A stretch of 64,000 nt of DNA from Oscheius sp. JU75 (lineage: Eukaryota > Nematoda > Chromadorea > Rhabditida > Rhabditidae), in NCBI GenBank assembly GCA_037178855.1, contig JASJZC010000001.1:6882001-6946000 (forward strand), given 5' to 3'. The position numbers were made by a program, and so were the translations under genes. Shown here one piece after another: positions 10,036-30,200 of the stretch; the stretch's first letter is position 1; every line of letters begins with the position of its first letter. A model generated the notes under the pieces. It saw only the letters and a list, made by a program, of their open reading frames with translations, made no database searches and was not told the origin of the DNA.

Positions 10036-10689
10036 CTCTGTCTACAAGTGCAATGTAGTTTTAGGAGGAGGGTCCGGAGCTTTTTGTAGCACTCCCAAGG
10101 GGAATTTACTAGCAACTACTGACAAATTAAAGTTCAGATGATTTGATGTGTCATGGCTCATTAAGATAGCTTTAACTTTCAGTCTTTGTTGCTTACTTGT
10201 GCTGGGAGCTTGTATCTTTATGGTTGGCTGGCTGGTTCCCGAGCACGTTTTGAGATAATATATCAGGGAAACCGTTAAAATAATAGGAAAGTCGAGGAAG
10301 GGTTACAGAGCTCTGTAAATCTATGTGGTTTTGTTTCCTAGACCGTTCAGATTCATCTTCTTTCTATTCCGAGTAGTTGTATAGAGCTCAAGGTACAACT
10401 TGCTCAGTGTTTTGGAGCGCCCTTTAAGTGATAGTTTTTGTTCTGGGAGAGCAACTTTACTTCGAAAAAAAAGGTCCGGACACTCGCTTTAATACTCTCT
10501 CGACCAAATTAATTAATTCTCTTTTGGAAGTGATTATGTCTGCTCAACTACATTTTCTTCTACCAGAAATACGCCTCATTCGTCTCGAAAGCCACAAGTC
10601 TGTCAGACGGTCGATCGACGGGGTCGATGGAACGATCAGGTTTGAAGCGTATCTGACGCCATGAGTCAACGGCTTCGTTAGTGAAGTAT

Positions 10690-10945
10690 AAAAATACTGA
10701 TAACACTAGGGCTGAGCTGACTTTATCAGTGCATGTGCATGACAGAGCAGCGCTCCTGGTCTTTATTTGTTTTACTCGAACTTTTAGTGTCTCCAACTTT
10801 GGTTTTTCCTTGTTTCGTATACAGAAACGAGGTAAATTCAAGTAGGAGAAATTTCCTTGGCGGAGGAATAATTTTCTCGTAAAGTCATTTTTCCCACTTT
10901 CAATCAGTTTTTTAAATTGGGGATCTTTTTTGGATCGCCATAGTT
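10690..10945 (+). repeat. About 250 bp direct repeat family, right copy
   Basis: Second copy of the repeat at 9790-10035, in the same orientation, with the tgcatgacagagcagcg block at about 10735 and the ttccttgtttcgtatacag block at about 10806. A long minus-strand frame over 10560-10973 reads through it but is low-complexity and is not conserved in the other copy. Confidence 0.55.
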
Positions 10946-11277
10946 TGACCGAACTCGAGGATTGGTCGGACAAACGTTTTGTAAACGTTGATCCAGATAG
11001 CAGTATCCCTGGTTTTAATGGACTTGAATAAGTTAGACGTAGGTGTTATGGCTATGGAAAGATTTTATTTGGTGTGAGGGATCAGGGAAAGCTAAATTAC
11101 GGATTTCAATAGCATCAGTTAAAGGTGTTCTGTTGATGGAGTAGCTAAACCTTTGATTCGTGGTGCCTAGTCGTAGAACTCGTGGTTTTCCTATGCGTGA
11201 CGCTCCATCAACGCTGCTACTAATTTGTTGTTCAGATCAATACCCTCCAATATTTCTCCAAATTTCGAACATTTCGG

Positions 11278-11480
11278 GCAGCCTGCTATGCTACCCCGCG
11301 GGTGACTCTTTCTCCCTCGCCCTGTGCCCCGTTTCTCTGATTCCAGAAAGTACTGTACTTCCATTATTTGCGACCACTTCCAGCTTGTTATATTCCAGGT
11401 TCTCTTTGCTAAACTTAATTGAATGGGATGTTGATAGCAACTACTGACAAATACTGGATACCAAAGTGTAATGACGTGAT
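11278..11480 (+). repeat. About 190 bp direct repeat, right copy
   Basis: Right-hand partner of 9550-9745. Just upstream (11225-11275) lies a block (tcaataccctccaatattt, then ttcgaacatttcgggcagcc) that also appears, inverted, at about 5326-5375 beside kinase copy 1. The element therefore has at least three representatives in the window. The stretch from 11480 to 12600 holds no gene that I can support. Confidence 0.65.
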
Positions 11481-12631
11481 CAGGCCGGTCGGTACAGACG
11501 CGGTCACACTTCTTGACACTCACTTTTAATGATAGTGGGATTGTCTCCCGTCCGTCCCCTGGCCGGTACATTATGCCCGTGCTTAGCTTCAGCCTAACGC
11601 TCCACGATCATTCTTGTAAAGTTGCCTCCTTATCGTATGTTTTGGACGGCTCCAAGAGACTTATTGATAATGTGGTTGCCTCCAAGAGACTTTTTGACAG
11701 TGTGGTCGTCTCTCTCTGCTGCTGACGGCAGCTTCGCAGCCCTTTTGCCTTGGCTAAAATGAATCACAGGCGGCTGCGCCGCTTCCCTAATAGCTGTTTC
11801 CTTCAGAGTTGGATTGTCCCCTTGTTTCTTGACATGAAATGACTTGTCAAAGTTTTTGGTTTTCAGTGCAGCAATTGTGCGGACACAATACAAACGGACA
11901 GACACCATTGCGCTTTACTAAAGAAAGATTTCTCTTGGCCGGGAGTTACCAGCGACAGGCATCGAAAACAGAACACCGCACGTTTCTCCTCCGGTACGCT
12001 ATCACTGATTTATCAGGCTTTATGGGGTACTTGGTAAATTCTTAGACAAAATTTCAGGTCGAATGTAAGCAACAGTATCTAGCATTTATTTCAAACAGTC
12101 GGCTTCGCCGCTTGGTCAACAATTTTATTGAGCAAGGAACAAAAACAGACATGCCTATAGTAAATCTCAATAGATAAGGCTTACACTCCTGAGCGACTCA
12201 TACTGTCAGTGCTAATTTCGTAACTCGAACTGTTCTGACTTGTCTTGTTAATTCTCATCTAATAATAAAATATAAAGTCTATAAACATTGTCAAGTGTTA
12301 TCCCAGTTTAGAGTTGACTTCTGTCCCAGACGGACGCCCCTTGCAAATTGTAAGAATAGGATATAGGAATACCTCAACTATCAAGCTTCGTTTCTCCTTC
12401 TCCTTCTTTCAAGGAAGTTGATTATGAGATCACTGAATTGGCTTACGGTGAATCGGAATACTCCTCTCCCCCCGCGAGAGCCTTATTAATCTGAACGAAA
12501 GGCCTAGAAGAGAAGAGAATTCACTCGCACTCACACCGGCCTCCCATTCCCTGGGTCATTGTGAGTCACAATTTATGGCTAATCTTGTAGCCTATTGGGG
12601 TATTTTTTCTTGAACAGAAAACTACGTACTA

Positions 12632-13100
12632 ATGGGTCTTATTCCAGAAACAGCGGAGGCGATGTGCCCTGTAACGGAACCTCTATTCAACGATGAAGAA
12701 GATGAACCCCGAGGTGAGCTTACAGTCTATGGGAAAAACAAAATTTCGTAAAGACCTAAAGGAAAGAAGAAAAGAAGAAGAATGCTAGCATAGAAAAACG
12801 TTATCACTGCTTTGAGAGGGCCACGTTATTAGCGTAGTCTTGTAGACACACAGAGTCGACCAAACTACACAGACCATTTAGATCCATTTGAAAACCCGCA
12901 TCAGATAGTACCTTCGATTCAACAGGCGGGTGAACGGGTTCGACAAGAGGGTGAAGAGGTTCATGTATCCGACATCACTACCAATTCCGTACAGCTTCCA
13001 GTTGCTGGAAGCCATCCAATCCAGCTGCTACGCCCACGGGTACGTTCAGTAATTTCGTTCATAATTAACTAAACTTCTTTAGGATGAAGATCGGATTTAG
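12632..13100 (+). CDS. Small three-exon protein, 88 aa, unknown
   Basis: Exons 12632-12713, 12873-13039 and 13083-13100 join in frame (phases 1 and 0) to 88 residues, from MGLIPETAEAMCPVT to LLRPRDEDRI and TAG. All exon ends have gt-ag signals; the second acceptor (aactacacag at 12872) is chosen because the nearer one would create a stop. A splice acceptor (ttcttgaacag) 14 bases before the ATG suggests trans-splicing, and AATAAA lies about 85 bases after the stop. The protein is acidic in the middle and has no membrane segment or signal peptide. I do not recognise the family. Further upstream exons cannot be excluded. Confidence 0.5.
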
Positions 13101-13913
13101 ATGTCGACACCTCAATCCAGATGTGTTTCCTTGATGCCATATCTCCAAACGGGTTTTAACTGCATATTCTCATTGTAAAGCATCTCAAATAAACGTGTCT
13201 TAGATTTAGGTTCTGGGAAGCCTAGAACTGATGTCCTCTTACCAGACGAGAGAGTGACCACGCTTATAGGAAAGTTTTCGCCTGCTTCCAATTGAGCGAT
13301 TTGTGAGCTGACCTCCAGACGTTTTCCTATAGTATTCTCTGCAACCTATAGTAAACATATTTCGTCATCGGGAACGCCCCATCTCGCTCGCAGATTGGCT
13401 GTCGCCAACAAATAGCCGACTACGGTCGTGTAAATACTTCGAACAAGGTAGAGGAGTTTCACAGGTTAATATCCAGGAACGGTCTAACAATACGGAAGAG
13501 GGCTTAATGCTTATTAGGAATACCTTGACACGGACAAAATTGCACGAATGTACTGAGGCTCCCCTGATATTTAGAAAGACATCAATCGAGAAGAGCCGTG
13601 GGTAAATTGAGGATTCGTTGAACATGTGAAAGCGGTGAGAAGAATTGAAAGAGGGCGGGTTGTTAAAGAAATAGCTCTAACAGCGACGATCATCAATCCT
13701 GCGACGATCATCAATCTTCCACCCAACTGTAATCTGCTCTCTCGAAGTCTCTTCGCGGACCGGTAATAAATTTCTTTTCGCATTTAAACGAGTCTACACA
13801 AAATCGAAGGACATGCAAAAAGTAGCAGAGAGTTGAAAAAAGGTTATTTACACGACAGCAACCAATATTTATATCACACAGAGATGAAGCTTCGAGAAGA
13901 TGGAAACGCTGCT
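13101..13913. other. Intergenic, no gene seen
   Basis: Apart from the AATAAA near 13187 that probably serves the 88-residue gene, I see no convincing coding exon here. A short direct repeat (gcgacgatcatcaatc twice at about 13682-13715) is present. The right end holds the 3' untranslated region of VPS4. Confidence 0.5.
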
Positions 13914-17882
<3,969 letters not shown>

Positions 17883-18957
17883 TTGGATGAGCCGAGACGG
17901 TACTATGAATCACTCGCTTTGAAGGAGTGGACACACGAGCACTGAACTGAAATTTCACAATAAAAATGGAGCAGAAAAAGAGTTGCAAAGATGGAATCAA
18001 GCGCTTTATTGCTTGAAAGAAAAATTGGAGAAATGGTAGCAAAAGTCGTTGCAACAACTTTCGAATAGTGTGGCGATTTCGTAACTATAGCTCAGATTAT
18101 TTTGTGCCTCTTTTCGTTTATTGTGTATCACGAAACTTGAAATGTAGAAAAATGGAACAAACATAAGAAGATAAAAATGAAAACGGACGTTTACTGAGGA
18201 AATGACCGTGTTATCACCTTTTTGAGCAACTCCTTGTTTGGACATCTAGGAGAAGTCGAGCTGGCTCTTTTAGCTTAATGTTTTGTTTACTGTTTACTGA
18301 TAATACGGGCAAAATTGAATAAAGAACTCAACATTAAAAGAAATAGAAAATGAAGAGCAAATGAAGAAATAATTTTTCGTTTGGTGAATTTTCCTAATTC
18401 AAAAGTGCGTTCTTTTTGTCTTAGTTTTGAGCGGGAAATAGTAAAATTTGAAAACAAAACACTTTGTGAGTCAAGTAAGTAGCCTTTTCGCATTTTCTCA
18501 ATAGTCCACCTATCTAAAATTGATATTTCGTAATTGAGATGGAAAGAAGTGTTATTCAAAAAGGGTCTTATGAGTTGCAGCTATAAAGCACTAAGTACTG
18601 GTAAGAAAAGAGGTTTTGAGCAGCCAAAAAACACTTTAACTATCAGGAAATGTTGTTTTGATGTCTTAGAAGATTCCAGTAAAGGAGATAGTCCAACCAA
18701 TCAATACACTAAACAAGATCTGAGTGTAAGGTCGCGACTGAGACCAAACGAACCCCTAAAAACGAGCTAAGAAAGTGTGATTCAGCAAGTTCATATCAGC
18801 TGTCCGTACTCGTCACCTTCGTTCCCCCCAAGGTCTGTTTGAGTTGGCGCTAGTGGTCCCGCGACGAAAACGCGACCAGGCGAAGCTCTCGCGCACGCAG
18901 GCAATTGGCGCCGAGGCTGGAGGCCGCAGTCGTGCCGTTGCTGGTAGGATGCGCCTG
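17883..18957. other. Divergent intergenic region between VPS4 and the Gs alpha gene
   Basis: About 1.07 kb between two genes that start in opposite directions, so both promoters should lie here. The left half is AT-rich with poly-A and poly-T runs. The last 130 bases before the Gs alpha start are much more GC-rich (cgcgacgaaaacgcgacc, gcgcacgcaggcaattggcg). I see no coding exon or RNA gene. Confidence 0.55.
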
Positions 18958-24027
<5,070 letters not shown>

Positions 24028-25160
24028 CCTTCTCTTCTTTCCTTTTTTTTGCCATCCGGCTTGCCACATCTTTCTCCTCTCTATGCGCTGAGTGTGTGTA
24101 CCTTAATATATATATATACATTTTGATCCAATGTCCTTCCGAGTCTCCCTTACATGCCTTTGCTCACTGCTCCTGAAACTTTCTTGCCCTGACCGGCCAG
24201 CGGCCCCTTTACTCCCAAATAGAAGTGTCCCCGTGCTCTCCCTTTTTCTTTTTTGAGACTGCCAAATCCGAAGTGTGTCACAGTAGCTAAGCTTTCTCGT
24301 CCTCATCCTGTTATTTTCCAATTTTAGTCATATTTAATTCTGTTCGGCCTCTTTTCTGTTTCAAACAGCATTCTCCGAGGGATTTCTATGAAGATTCATC
24401 AGTCAAAGCCCACCGCTTTTCGTCTAAAACCCCGTAGAAATCTCTCGAGAAAACCTTGCCAATGTGTCTCCCGACCAGCTTTCAATTTCTCTAGTTTTAA
24501 AATCATCGGTTCTCGTCTCCACGCTTTATCCCCGCAGCCCGAGTCGCAATTTATTCGCTTTATTTATTGTCATCCCCCTGTAAACGCTCTATTCTAGTCC
24601 TTATTGTCGTCAGATTCCCGCAAACCCTCGATTTTTCTAGCCGTGCTACGCCGGTATTCTCCCAAACGTAGTCATTCTCCGCATTCATCTCCAAGTATTT
24701 TTGCTCGCATTTCAAGTTTGTTGGAGGTGCTCCCCTCCTATCTGTAGAAGATTCTGATAGCATCCGGTGAACGGCAACCCTAACCTTTATATTCACAATT
24801 TGTCATTACGACGTGTAATTATAATAAATTATATAATGTGTTCCACGGGCTTTATTATAAAAACATAAGATGGAAAGAAGCCGTTAGGACTTAAAAGAGG
24901 AGAGACAGATGAGATTGTAGGCTCGATGGTTGTGGGCCAGTGGTAACACTGAGAGATGGACAATCTTGAGGGGAAAACAGGGGTCTATAACAAAATAGAA
25001 ATTAACAAAATTTTCAGCCACACAAAATGTACAAAGTGTCTCTGTACAATGAGAGAATCACGAACACCATCAAATGACTCATGGACCGGCATTGGACTTG
25101 GGGGAGTGGATAGGGTTGGAACGACGGATAATGAGAAGCGTGGGGAGTTGAAAAGAGCCT
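24028..25160. other. Shared 3' region of convergent Gs alpha and LSM14 genes
   Basis: The two genes point towards each other. A plus-strand AATAAA (24823-24828) and a minus-strand AATAAA (24851-24856) lie about 25 bases apart, so the transcripts probably end almost back to back or overlap slightly. A short TA-repeat (24104-24119) is present. I see no coding exon in the rest. Confidence 0.55.
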
Positions 25161-26358
25161 TTAGGCGGCGACATCGCGGTTGAACTGCTTCGATCCACCT
25201 CCGCGCTGATATCCACGGCCACGCTGGTTGAAGCCTCCATATCCTATAAACGGGTGATTACAGCAATTTAAGAAGGTTGTACCTTGGTTGTATCCTCCAC
25301 GTCCACGACCGCGCTGGTTGAATCCACGGCGGTAGGTGTTGAACGAACGAACAGACGTCTGTCCGAAAGTCTCTTGATTGGTTTCCCGCTCCTTCTTCCA
25401 GTCGGGTCTTCCGCTTTTTCCTTCAGCCTTCTCGAGAGCCTCGCAACTAATGTTGTCGAAGAAGGACGTCTTCTTGTCGTAGAACTTGCCATTTTCCTCA
25501 GCATCAGCAGGAGCGACTTCTGGCTGCTGCATGGCTCCGTTCTCTTCCTCGCTCTTATCGCCTTCGACCTGAAAAACTAGCAGTAAGGAAAGTATCAAGA
25601 TGAAGAATGCGTAGTATATGTCAAATAACAAGCAAACAAACCTTCAGCTTTTCCTTGAACATGTCGACAAATTGTTCGTTGGCCTTCTCGAAGTCGTAAT
25701 CGCCATCAAACTTGAGTTTCTCGCCCTTCGGACGGAGCATGCCATTAGGTTGACGAGGAGTCCGATTCTGTTGATGCCCTCCACGATTGTAGGTCCTAGG
25801 GCCCTGTCCGCGGTCGTCTGAATCTGAAGACAACGTTCAAACTGCAGACGACTATTCTTACAAGATCCGCCGCGACTTCCTCCACGTCCAGCGCCAGGAG
25901 CACGGTTACCCGTGTAACCCGAGCTTTGGGGCGTTCCGCTGCGAGAGCCAGCAGGAGAGGTCTTGTCATCAGTAGGCACGGTGCGCTGCACGGAGATAAT
26001 GGCAGGATCGTAAGGCAAGCCACCAAGATTGGGCTGAACAAAAACTAAGTGAAGCATTAAAATAATTTTACCTTGGGAGTTTCGCACACAATGAGATCCT
26101 TTATGTCGCTAGCCTTGAAGATGATGTACTCGTACACATCATCTCTAGCGCTCACAGGATTGCTCGTAGGACGGTCCTCGGTTCCGAAAGAGCGAACTAA
26201 ACAAAACAATAAGAACGAATTTAAGAAAAAAAATTACCCTTGGAAAGAGCGATGGTAGAGTCTTGAGTGTCGACCGTATACAAGACGCCTTCATAACGGA
26301 TGTCGAGCTTCGAGATCAGACTGATCTTACTTCCAATGTATGGAGTTTGGTTTGCCAT
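25161..26358 (-). CDS. car-1: LSM14/CAR-1/Scd6-family RNA-binding translational repressor
   Basis: Six exons (26238-26358, 26072-26196, 25862-26033, 25642-25823, 25283-25568, 25161-25243) join to 322 residues. The N-terminal LSm14 domain is clear ([18 protein letters not shown], then FGTEDRPT and [15 protein letters not shown]). After a Gly/Arg/Ser-rich linker come the FDF box ([17 protein letters not shown]), the FFD box ([10 protein letters not shown]) and the TFG box ([13 protein letters not shown]), ending in RGG repeats ([15 protein letters not shown]). This is the full architecture of the family, which binds mRNA, the DDX6 helicase and decapping factors in P granules and P bodies. A splice acceptor (ttctag) ten bases before the ATG points to trans-splicing. 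The C. elegans orthologue is car-1; the protein is normal in length. Confidence 0.95.
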
Positions 26359-27227
26359 GATTTAATCCCTAGAAGACGCAAATTTCCAAGAGACAAATGT
26401 GCGAAAATACTTAAAAAGAGCGAATGAATCAGGGGAGCAAAATTTGAACAGCTTTTCGAGGACAGATTAATCAACACCCACAATGCTTTTCATTGAAACA
26501 AGAGCTATGCTTAGGCAAAAAAATGTTGCGGAAATTGTCACAAAAAAATAGGAAAAGTAAGGAAAGAGACAGATTTTTTTAGGGACGAGATTAGGCGGGA
26601 TAGGTAGCGGCTGCGCGCCAACTGCCCGCGCAGCTCAAACTTGCGAAACGGCGGGAAGTGAGTGGAGTTCTCTGCATCCCATAAAAATTGCCTTTCTGAA
26701 CGGTGAAATCCCTCAGGCTGGGCCGCGCCGCGTCCGCACGCACCTCTCGTCAGCGGTCCACGTTTTCCAAGGCCAAAAGGAAGTAAACCGACCTATTTCC
26801 GCGACTTTCATGGCTAGAACAAAACAAAAATCGTCCCAACATAGAAAAAAGTGACCAGCGATGAAAGTACATCTCTGTGAGTGCTAATTTTTTTGTCACC
26901 TTTTGCAATACGAAACAGCATTGAAATAAAACTTTATACACGCACTGAGGATCAACATTTTGGCAACCCATTTCAAGCACATACAATTAATCGGGGAAGC
27001 AGGAATATACACATATGTCACCTATACTTTTCACCAGAGAGTCAGCCGTTATAAGGGGAAAACTAGAAATGTGTGCGGGGCTATCACAGTCAAAATGAGA
27101 CGGGGTATGATTTTTTGAAAAGTGGAAGAAAGCAAAAGCTCGACACCGGTAAGGGTATTACATATTTTTCACGCGTATAAGTTAAGTATAAAAAAGAAGT
27201 CGACTAGGGGGATGTACACACGGGGGG
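26359..27227. other. Intergenic, between DOP1 and LSM14
   Basis: Both flanking genes are on the minus strand. The LSM14 side contains a GC-rich stretch (26600-26760: gcgcgccaactgcccgcgcag, gggccgcgccgcgtccgcacg) that probably includes its promoter. The remainder is the DOP1 3' region. No exon or RNA gene is evident. Confidence 0.5.
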
Positions 27228-30200
27228 TTACAGCTGCCAGTGTTCGGCAAAATCTACATAAAGGGCGTTCTCCAGTCGCGAAATGGCGTTTTTGTAGGAC
27301 AAGGTACCAGTCAGAACATCCGACGCCGTCATGGAAGATGTCTGAACAACATTTTTTAGACTTGGATCAAAACTTACTCCTGAAAGCTCAGGAACTGTTT
27401 CATTCTGAGTCGCTAAGGCGTAATAAAAGGCGCGCAGTTCCTCGAAACTCGTCAGCAGTTTGATGTTTCCCAGACTTGCTGAATGGGCTCCACATCGAAG
27501 TTCTTCTTCGGACAGAACGCCGTACTGAATGAAATTATACAAAAGCATAAAGGAAAGTATACTTTTGTTCGAAGCAGACAGTTGATTCTGCCGGCAAATG
27601 GACTAAAGGCATATGTTCTGTCATGGGAGATGGAGTTCACAAAGGACCAGTGGCACCTGTATCATTCAATTTTACAAGATCGATAGAGAACAAACATTTG
27701 GAATTGAGGCAGATATCCGGCTGGTAATGTGCACAGCGATTCCAGCAGTTTACTAGCAGCCAAATAGAGCTGCATCCATGCGTCGTTATTCCCGCCGGCT
27801 TCTTCAGTATTTTCTCCGCTCAGCTGCTGTTCCATCTGGAGTAGGACATCGACTAATTCCGTGACCATAATGGGCCAAATTCCAACTAGACTGCCTGGTC
27901 GAAGGCGTATCAAAAGGACCCGGATGCACAGGAAAACGGCTGATCTGACTGCTGGCGACTGTGTGACACGGAGATTGTCCGTCAGTCGCTCTTGAATGTC
28001 GTTGACCTGGGGCTGATACTGGTCCAATTCGCTGCCGAGAACGACAAAGGCCAGTCGTTTCAGTGCCTGAGCTCGGGACTCGTATTCTTGCTCTTTCGAG
28101 GTCATTATGCTGAATGAGGTGTTCGGCGTTGTAGCTATGCTCTCTGCAAATTAGGTATAGTGGAATATTAGAACAAAAACAGACTTAGGAGATCTTTGAA
28201 GGAGGTTTTATCGTGGGTCATTAGATGGTCCGTTACAATCAGCCACTGCCTCAACGACTGAATGTCCATTTTGAAGAAGTACGAGTCGAGCAAGAGTTCC
28301 AGGGTTATCTTCTTCCAGACGGGCCGCATGTAACTGTATGAGCTCATCAGCGCCAGCAGCTTGGATGAGGCGAGAAAGAATCGAGCGTTGCGAGCACTAA
28401 AACACGCATGTGATTTCAATTTTGCTACAAATAGCCAACCTTTTGGCTTTCAGATAGGGCACGACATTGTTCCATACGGCGTGGAGAGTCGGCAACAAGC
28501 GCTCTTTATCGTCGCTCTTACAGACAGAATCGATGAGTTCTGCCAAGTTTTCCGAGAGGAGGAACAGAGCTTGGGTGCTGTGTGCCGGGTCGCGCTTGTT
28601 GTTATTCGGATCCTTGACCGATCCGCGAAGGTTGGAACTACTCTTCTTATCGGGCAAGCTGCTCAGGGAGGCTATTTCGGACGGGAGTGGCCTGAAGATT
28701 ACGCGTTGCATAGTTTTTGAAATGCACCTACTTGCTAACAAGCGAAGGAGTGGATCCTCGCAACGAGCTCTGCTCCGAGCCTGCAATGTGAATCGGAGGC
28801 AGGCTCTCAGTTGATGGAGTGACATCTTGGGATCGGATTCCTAAAAAGGGAGAATAGATGCTAACTGAAGAAGTCTAACCAGAATGTTGATCTTGTTTCA
28901 CGACCAGGGTTCTCTTCAACCATGTGGTTGTTTCCAATTGCCAGCCAACTATCACATTCACAGCTTCCGTTAGCTTCTGGACAGTGTCCTGCACTGCTCT
29001 CGACATCGTCTTGTCCTCCACAATATACGTTACTCCCGCAATTTTCACAAAATCGCACAGTATTCTAAGATTGAGAGTGTTACAAGACAAAAAGTTTCTT
29101 ACATGAACAGAAGGAAAATGGCTCTTGGGGGTAAACTGGCCAGAGGAACATCATTGAGCAGGGCCTGGACAGACGGCCAACATTGTCGAAGCTGTGTCGG
29201 TTGAAGGGCTTTGATACAGCCGTGAACAAGTTCCAGCAGCGGTGCTTCCGTCGGAAACGCTGCTTTTTCCGGGAGACCGAACTTCGAGACTTTGGCTCCA
29301 GCTTCCTTGAGCGTTTCACAGACTGCCGAGAGGAGTTCCTCGAATGGAATGACCTTCAGACTCAGAAGCAGACTGGCTATGTGGAGCTGTGAAGGCGTAT
29401 AGGCGAATGAGGCATGGTCACAGTCAGTCTTCCGAGGACTTCCGTTTCCCTCTGCTGATCTTGTGAGCCAGACAAGGGATAGGGCCTGAAGGAAAGCCTG
29501 CTGGTGATGCTGGGCTATCGGCGAGAGAAGGTCCAGGATGTGGCGACGGAGCTGCTGAAAAACGATTGATTGGACTAGGAGAAACACATTATGAACAAAC
29601 CTGTGGTGTTGTAAGAGGCAATTTCGCTGGTACATTGCTACATACGACCGACCAGACATCACAGATGGTGGCCAAAGCGTGTGGCAGCGAGGTGAGCATG
29701 TCATTCTTGGCCTGTTTCCATCCCGTACTGCCGTTCTTAGATGCTTCAAATTTCGATAGTGCGACCGCATTCCCCTAAAATTTTGATTTACACGAAGAAC
29801 CGATAAAAAAGTTTACAGAGCTAGAATCGCTGAAGGAGAAGACTTTTACGAGATTGGAAAACAGTTCAGTGGCGCCTTTCGATCCAGGAATCACGTTGAT
29901 AGCCTGTCCAACAATGCTTGTCGATTGCGTGGAGCTGGTAGAGGCGACTGAGGGAGTATTCTGAATTGTTGACGAATTCGTGGCACAGGTATCGACGACG
30001 CAGTAGTGAATAAGTGTCGTGATGGTCTCCATGGTCATTGTGATGAATCCAGCTGGATAAGCATCGTCATCCGAAGGAGTTTCGGGGCCGCAAGACTCGA
30101 AAGTAACCTTCATTGCCGTTTCCACGTTCTTGCAAAGCTGTTCCACAACACGGACGACTAGTGTGGCCAGACCTCTGAAATGGCCGAGTGTACATTTTCG

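Noticed and set aside
10560-10973. Minus-strand frame of 137 codons as a gene
   Set aside because: It covers a dispersed repeat, is Lys/Ser-rich low complexity, and the frame is not kept in the other repeat copy.
24101-24120. TA-rich run as a promoter TATA element
   Set aside because: It lies in the 3' untranslated region of the Gs alpha gene and is a plain dinucleotide repeat.
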